DNA of 64,000 nucleotides from assembly GCA_944380545.1 (NCBI GenBank), contig CALWHV010000004.1, positions 62,001 to 126,000 of the forward strand, given 5' to 3'. Source of the DNA: an uncultured Eubacterium sp. GTDB lineage: Bacteria; Bacillota; Clostridia; Oscillospirales; Acutalibacteraceae. Positions 32,596 through 41,731 of the stretch are shown here, piece by piece. The notes beneath the pieces are model-generated. The model was not told where the DNA came from. It saw nothing but the letters and a program-made list of their open reading frames with translations, and made no database searches. The position numbers and the translations under genes were made by a program. How positions within the stretch are numbered: the stretch's first letter is position 1; each line of letters begins with the position of its first letter.

Positions 32596-33624
32596 ATGCA
32601 GGAAACCGAGCTTGAAAACAGAATAGTGTCAACCGAATTTTCTCCGGCGGACGGCGACATAGAAAACAGCCTTCGCCCGAAAACGCTGGGCGATTATATC
32701 GGTCAGGATAAGGTAAAGGAAAATCTCTCGGTCTATATTCAGGCTGCGAGAGACAGGGGCGAGGCGCTCGACCATGTGCTGCTCTACGGCCCTCCGGGTC
32801 TCGGCAAAACAACGCTTGCCGGCATAATCGCAAACGAAATGGGCGTCAACATCAGGATAACAAGCGGTCCCGCCATAGAAAAGCAGGGCGATCTTGCGGC
32901 GCTGCTCACCAACCTCCAGGAGGGCGATGTGCTGTTTATTGACGAGATTCACCGCCTTAACAGAAGCGTTGAAGAGGTGCTTTATCCCGCAATGGAGGAC
33001 CGCGCGCTCGATATAATCATCGGCAAGGGCCCGTCCGCAAGGTCAATAAGGCTCGATCTGCCCAATTTCACGCTCGTAGGCGCAACCACAAGGGCGGGTC
33101 AGCTCTCCGCGCCGCTCAGAGACAGGTTCGGAGTCATCTTCCGCCTTGAGCTTTATACTCCGCAGGAGCTCGGCGTTATAGTCAAGCGCAGCGCCGGGAT
33201 ACTCGGAATAGATATAGACGACGAGGGCGCAGCTCTCATCGCCTCGCGCTCGCGCGGCACGCCCCGTATCGCCAACCGCCTGCTCAAAAGAAGCCGCGAT
33301 TTTGCCCAGGTCAAATATAACGGCGTCATAACATCGCAGGCGGCTAATGACGCGCTTTCCCGTATGGAGGTCGACGAGCTTGGGCTGGACGCAACGGACA
33401 GGCGCCTGCTCACCGCTATGATAAAGAATTACAACGGCGGTCCGGTAGGGCTTGAAACCATCTCCGCCGCCATCGGCGAGGAGGCGGTCACGATAGAGGA
33501 TGTTTACGAGCCTTATCTTATGCAGATAGGCTTTTTGAGCCGCACGCCGCGCGGAAGATGCGTTTCCGCGGCGGCGTACAGGCATCTCGGCATCCCGCAG
33601 GACGGGCAGCAGAGTCTGCTGTAA
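32596..33624 (+). CDS. ruvB: Holliday junction branch-migration ATPase RuvB
   Basis: A 342-residue AAA+ motor that drives branch migration with RuvA. Walker A is [11 protein letters not shown], Walker [12 protein letters not shown], sensor 1 in LVGATTRAG, and the arginine finger region in [14 protein letters not shown]. The C-terminal winged helix ends [12 protein letters not shown]. It completes ruvCAB and is followed 31 bases later by glmM without an obvious terminator. Confidence 0.98.
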   Translation: MQETELENRIVSTEFSPADGDIENSLRPKTLGDYIGQDKVKENLSVYIQAARDRGEALDHVLLYGPPGLGKTTLAGIIANEMGVNIRITSGPAIEKQGDLAALLTNLQEGDVLFIDEIHRLNRSVEEVLYPAMEDRALDIIIGKGPSARSIRLDLPNFTLVGATTRAGQLSAPLRDRFGVIFRLELYTPQELGVIVKRSAGILGIDIDDEGAALIASRSRGTPRIANRLLKRSRDFAQVKYNGVITSQAANDALSRMEVDELGLDATDRRLLTAMIKNYNGGPVGLETISAAIGEEAVTIEDVYEPYLMQIGFLSRTPRGRCVSAAAYRHLGIPQDGQQSLL

Positions 33625-33655
33625 CGCTTTTATTATTCTGTAAAGGATTGATTTT

Positions 33656-35005
33656 ATGGGAAGACTTTTCGGCACGGACGGCGTGCGCGGAGTTGCAAAC
33701 AGGGAGCTTACCAACGAGCTTGCCATGCGCATAGGTATGGCTACGGCGGAGATCCTGCTTAAAAATTCTCAGGACGCTCGCCCCACCGTTATGATAGGGC
33801 GCGATACGCGCGCGTCCGGCGATATGCTTGAGGCGGCGCTCACCGCCGGCTTTTGCTCGGTGGGCGTAAATGTGCTGGCGGTCGGCGTAGTGCCCACGCC
33901 CGCAATAGCCTATCTGGTCGGAAAATACGGCTGCGCCGCCGGCGTTATGATATCTGCCTCGCACAACCCGTGCGAATATAACGGCATAAAGATCTTTCAG
34001 TCCACCGGCTATAAGCTGCCGGACGCTGTTGAGGACGAGATAGAGGCTATGCTCGACTCCCCGCAGGGCAGTGAGCTTAAAACGGGCGGCGAGGTAGGCA
34101 GAAGGACCTATTGCACCACCGCCGTGGAGGATTATATCGAGCATGTCGTGTCCTGCTGCGAGGTCAGCTTCGAGGGGCTCAATATAGCGGTGGATGCCGC
34201 AAACGGCTCCGCAAGCGTGTGTGCTAAGGAGATTTTCACGCGCCTCGGCGCAAAATGCCATATGCTTTCGGACACTCCGAACGGCGTGAATATCAATCTG
34301 AATTGCGGCTCAACTCATTTAGAGGAGCTTTCAAGCTTCGTTCGCGCCAATAAGCTCGACCTCGGCGTGGCGTTTGACGGCGATGCGGACAGGATGCTTG
34401 CCGTTGACGAGGACGGCGAGGTGGTTGACGGAGATAAAATAATCGCCGTCTGCGCCACTCAGATGAAGCAGGACGGAAAGCTTGCCAAAAACACGGCGGT
34501 AGTAACCGTTATGAGCAATATGGGCTTTTTCAAATTCTGCGAGCAAAACGATATCCGCTGCGCGCGCACCGCCGTGGGAGACAGATATGTACTTGAAAAG
34601 ATGCTCAAGGAGGGCTATAATATCGGCGGCGAGCAGAGCGGCCATGTTATATTCCTTGATTATGCCACCACGGGCGACGGCGAGCTTTCAGCCGTAAAGC
34701 TGCTTGAAACCGTCGTCAAATCCGGCGCGTCGCTCAAAGAGCTTTCTTCAATTATGACGGTTTATCCCCAGGTGCTTATAAATGTGCCCGTAACGGAAGA
34801 GGGCAAAAGAAAATATAACAACGACGAGTATATTATCTCCGCTGTTCAGGAGGCGGAGATGGAGCTTCACGGCGACGGTCGCGTGCTTGTGCGCGTATCC
34901 GGCACGGAACCGCTCGTGCGCGTTATGCTTGAGGGTATGGATATTCAGCAGATAACGCGCCTCGGAAATTATATCGCCGATGTTGTAAAGGAAAGGCTCA
35001 GCTGA
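33656..35005 (+). CDS. glmM: Phosphoglucosamine mutase
   Basis: A 449-residue GlmM that converts glucosamine-6-phosphate to glucosamine-1-phosphate for UDP-GlcNAc and cell wall synthesis. The start GRLFGTDGVRGVAN is diagnostic. The active phosphoserine is S102 in ISASHNPC, the Mg site is DGDADRM, and the sugar and phosphate loops are GEQSGH and RVSGTEPLVRVM. The stop overlaps the next gene's ATG by one base (TGATG). Confidence 0.97.
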   Translation: MGRLFGTDGVRGVANRELTNELAMRIGMATAEILLKNSQDARPTVMIGRDTRASGDMLEAALTAGFCSVGVNVLAVGVVPTPAIAYLVGKYGCAAGVMISASHNPCEYNGIKIFQSTGYKLPDAVEDEIEAMLDSPQGSELKTGGEVGRRTYCTTAVEDYIEHVVSCCEVSFEGLNIAVDAANGSASVCAKEIFTRLGAKCHMLSDTPNGVNINLNCGSTHLEELSSFVRANKLDLGVAFDGDADRMLAVDEDGEVVDGDKIIAVCATQMKQDGKLAKNTAVVTVMSNMGFFKFCEQNDIRCARTAVGDRYVLEKMLKEGYNIGGEQSGHVIFLDYATTGDGELSAVKLLETVVKSGASLKELSSIMTVYPQVLINVPVTEEGKRKYNNDEYIISAVQEAEMELHGDGRVLVRVSGTEPLVRVMLEGMDIQQITRLGNYIADVVKERLS

Positions 35006-35883
35006 TGAGATTAAGCTTCGACTGGCAGGATTATGAGCTTATAGACTGCAAAAACGGCGAAAAGCTGGAGCGCTGGGGCGATGTGCTTCTCGTGCGCCCG
35101 GACCCGCAGGTCATCTGGCACAGCAAAGCCGGCGACCCCCGCTGGCATAGCGCAGCGGCAAGATATAAGCGCTCGCATACCGGCGGTGGAGAATGGCAGG
35201 TTTTCGGAAAGCTTCCGCCGCAGTGGCAGGTTTCATATAAAGACCTTGTTTTCAATGTTAAAACGATGGGCTTCAAGCATACGGGTCTGTTCCCGGAGCA
35301 GGCGGTCAACTGGGATCTCGTTCGCCGTCTGATAAGGCAAAGCGGCAGGAGCGATGTCCGCGTGCTGAATCTTTTCGCCTACACGGGCGGCGCAACCGTC
35401 GCGTGCCTCAAGGAGGGCGCAAGCGTCGTGCATGTGGACGCCTCAAAGGGTATGACCCAGTGGGCAAAGGAAAATGCCGCCTCGTGCGGCGTCTCCGGCG
35501 GCAGCGTGCGCTGGATAGTTGACGACTGCGTCAAATTCGTTCAGCGCGAGATCCGCCGCGGCAACGCCTATGATATTATAATTCTTGACCCTCCGTCCTA
35601 CGGCAGAGGGCCCAAAGGGGAGATATGGAGGCTTGAGGATTCGCTGTATGAGCTTGTGCAGCTGATTTCTCAGGTGCTTTCCGAGTCCCCGATTTGCGTT
35701 ATTTTAAATTCATACACCACCGGTCTTTCCGCCGGGGTTATGAAGTATGTTCTTCAAGATATTATTTCAAAGGAAAAGGGCGGCGTTGTTGACGCGGACG
35801 AGATAGGGCTTCCCGTCTCGTCAAACGGGCAGGTACTGCCCTGCGGCGCAACCGCCGTTTGGATGAAAGATGAGCTTGATTGA
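35005..35883 (+). CDS. Class I SAM-dependent rRNA methyltransferase (RlmI/RlmK-like)
   Basis: A 292-residue methyltransferase with the SAM loop VLNLFAYTGGATVACLKEGA, acidic turn VDASKGMTQWAKENA and catalytic ILDPPSYGRGPKGE, close to the RlmI/RlmK(L C-domain) group. It lacks the PUA domain of RlmI, so the base it modifies is uncertain. It starts in the glmM stop and its end overlaps ecfA1 by 14 bases. Confidence 0.85.
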   Translation: MRLSFDWQDYELIDCKNGEKLERWGDVLLVRPDPQVIWHSKAGDPRWHSAAARYKRSHTGGGEWQVFGKLPPQWQVSYKDLVFNVKTMGFKHTGLFPEQAVNWDLVRRLIRQSGRSDVRVLNLFAYTGGATVACLKEGASVVHVDASKGMTQWAKENAASCGVSGGSVRWIVDDCVKFVQREIRRGNAYDIIILDPPSYGRGPKGEIWRLEDSLYELVQLISQVLSESPICVILNSYTTGLSAGVMKYVLQDIISKEKGGVVDADEIGLPVSSNGQVLPCGATAVWMKDELD

Positions 35884-36706
35884 GTTTCGCGATGTCTGCT
35901 TTTCCTACGCCGCCGAGGACGGCGAGGAGGGCGCGGATGTTTTGCACAACCTTAATCTGAATATAGAAAAGGGCAGCTTTGTGGCAGTGCTGGGGCATAA
36001 CGGCTCCGGCAAGTCAACGCTTGCAAAGCTCACCAACGGCATCCTGTTTCCGCAGCACGGCAGCGTTTTTGTGGACGGGCAGAGGACCGAGCCTGACGAC
36101 AGTATCTATGACATACGCAAAAAGGTGGGAATGGTCTTTCAAAACCCCGATAACCAGATCGTTGCCTCAATAGTGGAGGAGGATGTGGCGTTCGGCGTCG
36201 AAAATCTCGGCGTTCCGCCGCAGGAATGCAGGCGCCGCGTGGATGAAGCGCTCAAAACCGTCGGCATGTACGACCTTCGCTTAAAAGCGCCGCATAAGCT
36301 TTCCGGCGGGCAGAAGCAGCGCGTCGCAGTCGCCGGCATAATCGCGATGCGCCCGCAGTGCATCGTGCTCGACGAGCCCACCGCAATGCTTGACCCGAGC
36401 GGCAGGGCGGAGGTTATGGAAACCGTTAAGCGCCTCAACCGCGAGGAGGGCATAACCATCGTGCTCATCACGCATTATATGGACGAGGCCGTTCAGGCGG
36501 ATCGGGTCATAGTTATGGATTCCGGCGTCATAAGGATGGACGGCGCGCCCGAAGAGGTCTTTTCCCGCGTAGACGAGATAAAGGCGCTCGGGCTCGATGT
36601 TCCGCAGGCAACGGAGCTTGTTCACGACTGCGGCCTTAAGCCGCAGAGCACGGTCTTAAACGCCGATTCCTGCGTGGATTATATACTTTCTGTTTTGGAG
36701 GCTTAG
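35870..36706 (+). CDS. ecfA1: Energy-coupling factor transporter ATPase EcfA1
   Basis: A 278-residue ABC ATPase of the ECF vitamin/metal importer. Walker A is GHNGSGKST, Q-loop MVFQNPDNQIVAS (the EcfA1-type ending), signature LSGGQKQRVAVAG and Walker B CIVLDEPTAMLD. It overlaps the methyltransferase gene. With ecfA2 and ecfT it forms a complete energising module. No substrate-binding S component is adjacent, so this is a group II, shared module. Confidence 0.95.
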   Translation: MSLIEFRDVCFSYAAEDGEEGADVLHNLNLNIEKGSFVAVLGHNGSGKSTLAKLTNGILFPQHGSVFVDGQRTEPDDSIYDIRKKVGMVFQNPDNQIVASIVEEDVAFGVENLGVPPQECRRRVDEALKTVGMYDLRLKAPHKLSGGQKQRVAVAGIIAMRPQCIVLDEPTAMLDPSGRAEVMETVKRLNREEGITIVLITHYMDEAVQADRVIVMDSGVIRMDGAPEEVFSRVDEIKALGLDVPQATELVHDCGLKPQSTVLNADSCVDYILSVLEA

Positions 36707-36708
36707 CA

Positions 36709-37578
36709 TTGGCTGTTCTTGTTTGTGAAAAACTGAATTATCTTTACAGCAAGGGCACCCCCTTTGAGACCGCTGCAATAACTGATGTGGATATCTCTGT
36801 TGAGGAGGGCGAGCTTGTCGGCGTCATCGGCCACACCGGCTCCGGCAAGTCTACGCTGATCCAGCACCTCAACGGGCTTCTGCGCCCCGCAAGCGGCGTC
36901 GTGCTGCTCAACGGTCAGGATATCTGGAGCAAGGAAAACAAAAAGAATATCCGCAGCGTGCGCTTTGCCGTGGGTCTGTGCTTCCAGTACCCCGAATATC
37001 AGATATTTGAAGAAAATGTTTATAAGGAGATCGCCTTCGGCCCGTCTCAGATGGGGCTTTCGGAGGATGAGATACATACGCGCGTTTACGAGAGTATGGA
37101 TTTTGTCGGCATCAGCCGCGATTACTGCTCAAGGTCGCCGTTCGATCTCTCCGGCGGGCAGAAAAGGCGCGTCGCCATCGCCTCCGTCATCGCAATGCGC
37201 CCGAAGGTGCTTATCCTTGACGAGCCCTGCGCCGGGCTTGACCCGCGCGGGCGTGAAAAGATACTCGATATGATAAAGGCTTACCGCGAAAAGAGCGGCA
37301 GCACCGTTATGTTTGTTTCACATTCTATGGAGGATGTGGCAAAGCTTTGCACGCGCGTTATCGTTATGGACCACGGCCGCGTCGCTATGTCTGGCAGCGT
37401 TGACGAGGTTTACCGCCGCGCCGCCGAGCTTCGCGATATGGGGCTCAATGTGCCGCAGGTCACGGAGATATTCCTCAAGCTGCGCGAGCGCGGAGTTGAC
37501 TGCCGCACCGATATATATACGGTAGAGCAGGGCAGCCGTGAGCTTAGGCGGCTGCTTTCAAAGGGGGTCAGGGTATGA
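36709..37578 (+). CDS. ecfA2: Energy-coupling factor transporter ATPase EcfA2
   Basis: A 289-residue partner ATPase. Walker A is GHTGSGKST, Q-loop LCFQYPEYQIFEENV, signature LSGGQKRRVAIAS, Walker B LILDEPCAGLD. The TTG start at 36709 is 7 bases after GGAGG and 2 bases after the ecfA1 stop. The stop overlaps the ecfT ATG by 4 bases. Confidence 0.95.
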   Translation: MAVLVCEKLNYLYSKGTPFETAAITDVDISVEEGELVGVIGHTGSGKSTLIQHLNGLLRPASGVVLLNGQDIWSKENKKNIRSVRFAVGLCFQYPEYQIFEENVYKEIAFGPSQMGLSEDEIHTRVYESMDFVGISRDYCSRSPFDLSGGQKRRVAIASVIAMRPKVLILDEPCAGLDPRGREKILDMIKAYREKSGSTVMFVSHSMEDVAKLCTRVIVMDHGRVAMSGSVDEVYRRAAELRDMGLNVPQVTEIFLKLRERGVDCRTDIYTVEQGSRELRRLLSKGVRV

Positions 37579-38390
37579 TAGGCGATATCACGATAGGTCA
37601 GTATTTCCCCGGCGAATCGTTTATCCATAAGCTTGATGCAAGAGTTAAGATACTGCTCACCTTGGCAGTCATCATCTCGCTTTTTATATGCAAGAATTTT
37701 TATTCTCTGCTTCTCAGCACGGCGTTTACGCTCTTGATCATCCTCATAGGCAAAATTTCGTTTAAAACGGTGTTCAAAAGCGTAAAGCCCCTCGGCATCA
37801 TAATAGTCATAACCTCGCTTTTGAATCTCTTTTACGGCAGCGGCGAGCCGCTCGTCACCCTTTTCGGCAGGCTCAATATCACGGAAAACGGCATCTATAC
37901 CGCGATTTTTATGGCGGTCAGGATCATCCTGCTCGTCGTCATAGGCTCTATGCTTACCTACACCACCACGCCCACCGATCTTACGGACGCTATCGAGCGC
38001 CTCTTTTCACCGCTTAAAATCTTTAAGCTCGATGTCCACACCGTCGCCATGACGATGACTATCGCGCTTCGCTTCATCCCCACGCTCACCGAGGAGATAG
38101 AAAAGATTATGGCGGCTCAGAAGTCGCGCGGCGCGGATATGGAATCGGGCGGGCTTATAAGGCGCGCCAAGGCGCTGATACCCGTGCTTATCCCGCTGTT
38201 CATCTCTTCGTTTCGCCGCGCAAACGACCTTGCCTATGCTATGGACTGCCGCTGCTACCGCGGCGGAAAGGGCAGAACAAAGATGAAGCAGGTAAAGATA
38301 ACGGCGCGCGATATTTTTGCCTGCGCAGCCGTTGCGGCGCTTTTTGCGCTCATCATATTCATAAATTCGCTGGCGGTGGCGGTCATATGA
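37575..38390 (+). CDS. ecfT: Energy-coupling factor transporter transmembrane protein EcfT
   Basis: A 271-residue membrane scaffold that joins the two ATPases to exchangeable S components. It starts GDITIGQYFPGESFIHKLDARVK as is typical, has about five helices, and carries the two coupling motifs in AAQKSRGADMES and MDCRCYRGG. The stop overlaps the truA ATG by 4 bases. Confidence 0.95.
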   Translation: MIGDITIGQYFPGESFIHKLDARVKILLTLAVIISLFICKNFYSLLLSTAFTLLIILIGKISFKTVFKSVKPLGIIIVITSLLNLFYGSGEPLVTLFGRLNITENGIYTAIFMAVRIILLVVIGSMLTYTTTPTDLTDAIERLFSPLKIFKLDVHTVAMTMTIALRFIPTLTEEIEKIMAAQKSRGADMESGGLIRRAKALIPVLIPLFISSFRRANDLAYAMDCRCYRGGKGRTKMKQVKITARDIFACAAVAALFALIIFINSLAVAVI

Positions 38391-39130
38391 GGAATCTGCT
38401 CGTAACCATCGCCTATGACGGCAGCGCTTACCACGGCTGGCAGGTGCAGAAAAACGCCGTCACCGTGCAGGAGGTCTTTCAAAACGCCCTTGAAAGGCTG
38501 ATAGGGGAAAGGCCGGATGTAAAGGGCTGCAGCAGAACGGACAGCGGCGTTCACGCGCGCGCGTACTGCATTTCGTTCAAAACAGAATCTTCAATACCGT
38601 GCCGAAATATCGTTTCGGGGCTGAATACATATCTGCCGCGCGATATCGCCGTGCTCTCCTGCAGCGAGGCGGGCGATGATTTTCACGCAAGATACAGCGT
38701 GCTGTCAAAGCAGTATGTGTATATAGTGCATAATTCGCGCATCAGAGATCCGTTTTTAAAGGACCGCGCCTTTCATTATCCTGTTCGGATAGATGAAGAG
38801 CTTTTGAATAAAGAGGCTCAGGCGTTCGTGGGCACGCATGATTTCAGCGGCTTTTGCAGCGCAAGAAGCGATGTGGAGGATACTGTCAGAACCGTTTATT
38901 CGTTTTCCGTGGCGCGCCGCGGCAGCGAGGTCGCGTTCACCGTTGAGGCGGACGGCTTCCTTTATAATATGGTCCGCATTATGGTGGGAACGCTGCTGTT
39001 TGTAAACGAGGGCAAGATCGCGCCGGGAACACTCGCCGGCGTTATCGCTTCAAAAGACCGTGCACGCGCGGGCAAAACCGCCCCCGCCTGCGGGCTTTAT
39101 CTCAACGCGGTAAAATATCCGCAGGAGTAA
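38387..39130 (+). CDS. truA: tRNA pseudouridine(38-40) synthase TruA
   Basis: A 247-residue TruA that makes pseudouridine at positions 38-40 of tRNA anticodon arms. The catalytic D52 is in CSRTDSGVHARAY. The N-terminus NLLVTIAYDGSAYHGWQVQ and C-terminal FLYNMVRIMVGTLL are typical. It is the last gene of the ecf operon, a common Firmicute arrangement. No clear terminator follows. Confidence 0.97.
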   Translation: MRNLLVTIAYDGSAYHGWQVQKNAVTVQEVFQNALERLIGERPDVKGCSRTDSGVHARAYCISFKTESSIPCRNIVSGLNTYLPRDIAVLSCSEAGDDFHARYSVLSKQYVYIVHNSRIRDPFLKDRAFHYPVRIDEELLNKEAQAFVGTHDFSGFCSARSDVEDTVRTVYSFSVARRGSEVAFTVEADGFLYNMVRIMVGTLLFVNEGKIAPGTLAGVIASKDRARAGKTAPACGLYLNAVKYPQE

Positions 39131-39200
39131 ATTTACAAAATATTTATCTTTATTTCATTTCGGCATTATTTTTATTATGTATCATTGAAAGGCGCTTTGT

Positions 39201-40355
39201 ATGAACAGCGAGGAAAGAGAGCTTGAACGCAGGCAGAAAAAAGAAAAAAAGAGCGAAAGAAAACGCCGCGTCGCGTGGGCGCTTGTTGCGCTGCTCGTGG
39301 CCGCGCTCATCATAATGCGCGTGGCGGAGGTCGATTTCACCCCTTCGCCCGAAGGCGCGCCGGCGGCTGAAAGCTCAGGCTTTCCGTGCAGCCTTTTAAC
39401 GGGAACGGAGCTTGCTCTCTCCGGCGAGGGCTCGAATATCGCCGTTTTGGGCGATACGGCTTACTGCGTTACAGACCGCAAAACGGCAAAAACGCTCTAT
39501 TCCTTTGACCACGGCTATTCAAATCCCGTTGCGGATTTTGCCGGCAGCTATTCGCTGATCTACGACCAGGGCTCGCAGTCGTACCGCCTTGATTCGCAAA
39601 GCAAAAATGTTTATTCCCAGCAGTCGGAGCAGCCGATAATCTGCGCCGGCGTGTCGGATTCCGGCGCCGTCGTTCTCGCCTGCCTTTCTGAGGACTGCCC
39701 CTCCACGGTCTCGGTCTTTAACCGCTCGCTTGATAAAAAGCTCTCATACGATGTCTCGGAGGGCTATGTAACGGATGTTGCCGTTGATTCACGCGGCAGC
39801 AGAGTCGCCTTCGCCGTTGTAAGCTCTGAAAACGCAAGGTTCAAAACGGTTGTGTACACGATGAACACTGATGATTCCACGCCGCGCGCCGCCTTTGAAT
39901 ACGCGGGCTCAGGCGTGCTCGACCTCCGCTTTTCTTCAACAGACCTCTATGTGGTGGGTATGGATTTCGTAAGCGTCATAGATTCCTTAAAAACGGAAAA
40001 ATCCGTTTACGCTCCCGGCAGCATTGAGGTCTCCTCGTTTTGCTATTCGCAAAACGGCAGGCTCGTGCTGGCTTACCGCTCTTACAGCGGCTCTCAGCAG
40101 GATAATATTTCCGAGATACGCCCGTCCGGCAAGGCAAAGGAGATCGTGTCAATCGATTCCCGCATCAAGGATATTTCGGCTGCCTCCTCGCGCGTTGCCG
40201 TGCTCACCTCCGGCGGCGTAACTGTTTATAAAATATCAAATTCGCAGATTGCGGCGGAATATCCCGCCGATGATTCATATTCCTCCGTGCTTATCCTCTC
40301 GTCGGATGTTTTTGCAAGGCGTCAGGCGGTAATTGAGAAATTGAGCGCGGATTAA
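39201..40355 (+). CDS. DUF5711-like membrane-anchored beta-propeller-like protein
   Basis: A 384-residue protein with a strongly charged start (EERELERRQKKEKKSERKRR), one transmembrane helix (about 25-42), and a large extracellular part made of repeated short beta strands, read as a propeller-like fold (SYSLIYDQGSQSYRL, DVAVDSRGSRVAFAVV). This matches my memory of DUF5711 proteins that sit before cvpA in Clostridia. Function unknown. It lies 12 bases before cvpA. Confidence 0.72.
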   Translation: MNSEERELERRQKKEKKSERKRRVAWALVALLVAALIIMRVAEVDFTPSPEGAPAAESSGFPCSLLTGTELALSGEGSNIAVLGDTAYCVTDRKTAKTLYSFDHGYSNPVADFAGSYSLIYDQGSQSYRLDSQSKNVYSQQSEQPIICAGVSDSGAVVLACLSEDCPSTVSVFNRSLDKKLSYDVSEGYVTDVAVDSRGSRVAFAVVSSENARFKTVVYTMNTDDSTPRAAFEYAGSGVLDLRFSSTDLYVVGMDFVSVIDSLKTEKSVYAPGSIEVSSFCYSQNGRLVLAYRSYSGSQQDNISEIRPSGKAKEIVSIDSRIKDISAASSRVAVLTSGGVTVYKISNSQIAAEYPADDSYSSVLILSSDVFARRQAVIEKLSAD

Positions 40356-40367
40356 GGAGCGCTTCTC

Positions 40368-41051
40368 TTGCAGATAAATTTCATAGATCTTATTTTAATC
40401 ATTATATTCGCGGCGTGCGTTGCCGGCGGCTATGCGCGCGGTCTTGTCCTGTCAGTAATATCGCTGGCAAAATATCTCGTTGGCATACCGCTCGCCTTTT
40501 TCGCTGCGGATGAGCTCAGCCGCCCCGTGTACGACCGCTTTATCAGCGAAGCCGCGCTTCAAAAAATATCGGAGGGCATCACTCAAAGCGCCGATATAGA
40601 TTCCTTTACCGCCTCCGTAAAAGAGGCTGTGTCGCAGCTCCCGTTCGGAATAGGCGGTTCGGTGGATCTGTCGTTTTTAAACGGCGTTTCAAACGAAAGC
40701 GCAGCAAACGCCGTGCTCGTCAATGTAGTTGAGCCTATCGCGCTTGCCGCCGTAAAAATAGCCGTGTTCGTGCTCGCGCTTGCGCTGTTTCTGATCCTTG
40801 TGCGCATCATCGTTCACTTTATCAAAAAGCTGCAAAGCAAAAAGCACGCGCCGCTGCGCCGCACAAATAAGTTTTTCGGCGCCGTGTTCGGCATTTTGCA
40901 GGGCGTTGTTGCGCTCGCGTCGCTCTGCGCGGTCATCGCGTTCCTGCGCGGCTCGCTTTTCTCCGGCGCAACTCAATTTGCCGCGCAGGCGGATTCAAGC
41001 CTCGTGGTCGAATTTGTAAATAAAATAAATCCGCTGCTCTCGATTATCTGA
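40368..41051 (+). CDS. CvpA-family membrane protein
   Basis: A 227-residue protein with four predicted helices, beginning INFIDLILIIIFAACVAGGYARGLVLSV in sense, which matches CvpA (colicin V production) family proteins. In other bacteria the family is linked to envelope homeostasis; the molecular role is unclear. The TTG start lies 8 bases after AAGGAG. It sits between the DUF5711 gene and pgsA. Confidence 0.82.
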   Translation: MQINFIDLILIIIFAACVAGGYARGLVLSVISLAKYLVGIPLAFFAADELSRPVYDRFISEAALQKISEGITQSADIDSFTASVKEAVSQLPFGIGGSVDLSFLNGVSNESAANAVLVNVVEPIALAAVKIAVFVLALALFLILVRIIVHFIKKLQSKKHAPLRRTNKFFGAVFGILQGVVALASLCAVIAFLRGSLFSGATQFAAQADSSLVVEFVNKINPLLSII

Positions 41052-41080
41052 CGGCGGCAAAGAAAGGCTCGGTGTTTTAT

Positions 41081-41704
41081 ATGAGCAAGCTTCAAGACAA
41101 TATGAAGGATCTTTTCAAGGGCTGGAACACGATTCCGAACTGGCTCTCGTTCATCAGAATAGCGCTTATTCCCGTGTTTGCCGCGCTGTTTTTAAAGGGC
41201 TATGTGCTTCCCGCGGTCATCATTATGATCTGCGCCGCGCTCACCGATCTTGTGGACGGGAAAATCGCAAGAAAATTCAATCAGGTGTCTAATCTCGGCA
41301 AGCTGCTTGACCCCATTGCGGATAAGCTTTCGCAGATGGCAATAGTTATCGTGCTTATCATTACATATTGGGATAACGCCATAAAGTATCTTTTTATGTT
41401 CTTTATCGCCAAAGAGGTCATAATGATAATCGGCGGAGCCGTGCTGCTCTCGCTCGGAATGCGCCCCACGGCTGCCGAGATATGGGGCAAGGTGGCAACC
41501 AATGTGTTTTATATCGGTATGATTCTTATCCTCGCCTTCGGCAAAAACGGCGCGCTTTGCGAGCTGACGGGTCTTGTGTTTCCTGATTGGCTCACCTGGA
41601 CCATCGTTGCCGCCGCGGCGGTTTGCACACTTATATCGCTTCTCGGCTACGCGCCGGGCTTCATACGCCAGATCAAGGAAAATAAAAGCAAAAAGGCTGA
41701 TTAA
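41081..41704 (+). CDS. pgsA: CDP-diacylglycerol-glycerol-3-phosphate 3-phosphatidyltransferase
   Basis: A 207-residue membrane enzyme of the CDP-alcohol phosphatidyltransferase family, making phosphatidylglycerol phosphate. The family motif DG-x2-AR-x8-G-x3-D-x3-D is complete in VDGKIARKFNQVSNLGKLLD and the following PIADK. IPNWLSFIRIALIPVFA is a PgsA-type start. ATG 41081 is preferred; an in-frame GTG at 41072 is possible. It is followed after 27 bases by the Clp ATPase gene. Confidence 0.92.
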   Translation: MSKLQDNMKDLFKGWNTIPNWLSFIRIALIPVFAALFLKGYVLPAVIIMICAALTDLVDGKIARKFNQVSNLGKLLDPIADKLSQMAIVIVLIITYWDNAIKYLFMFFIAKEVIMIIGGAVLLSLGMRPTAAEIWGKVATNVFYIGMILILAFGKNGALCELTGLVFPDWLTWTIVAAAAVCTLISLLGYAPGFIRQIKENKSKKAD

Positions 41705-41731
41705 CGCTTTTTAAGGAGAGAATAATATTTA

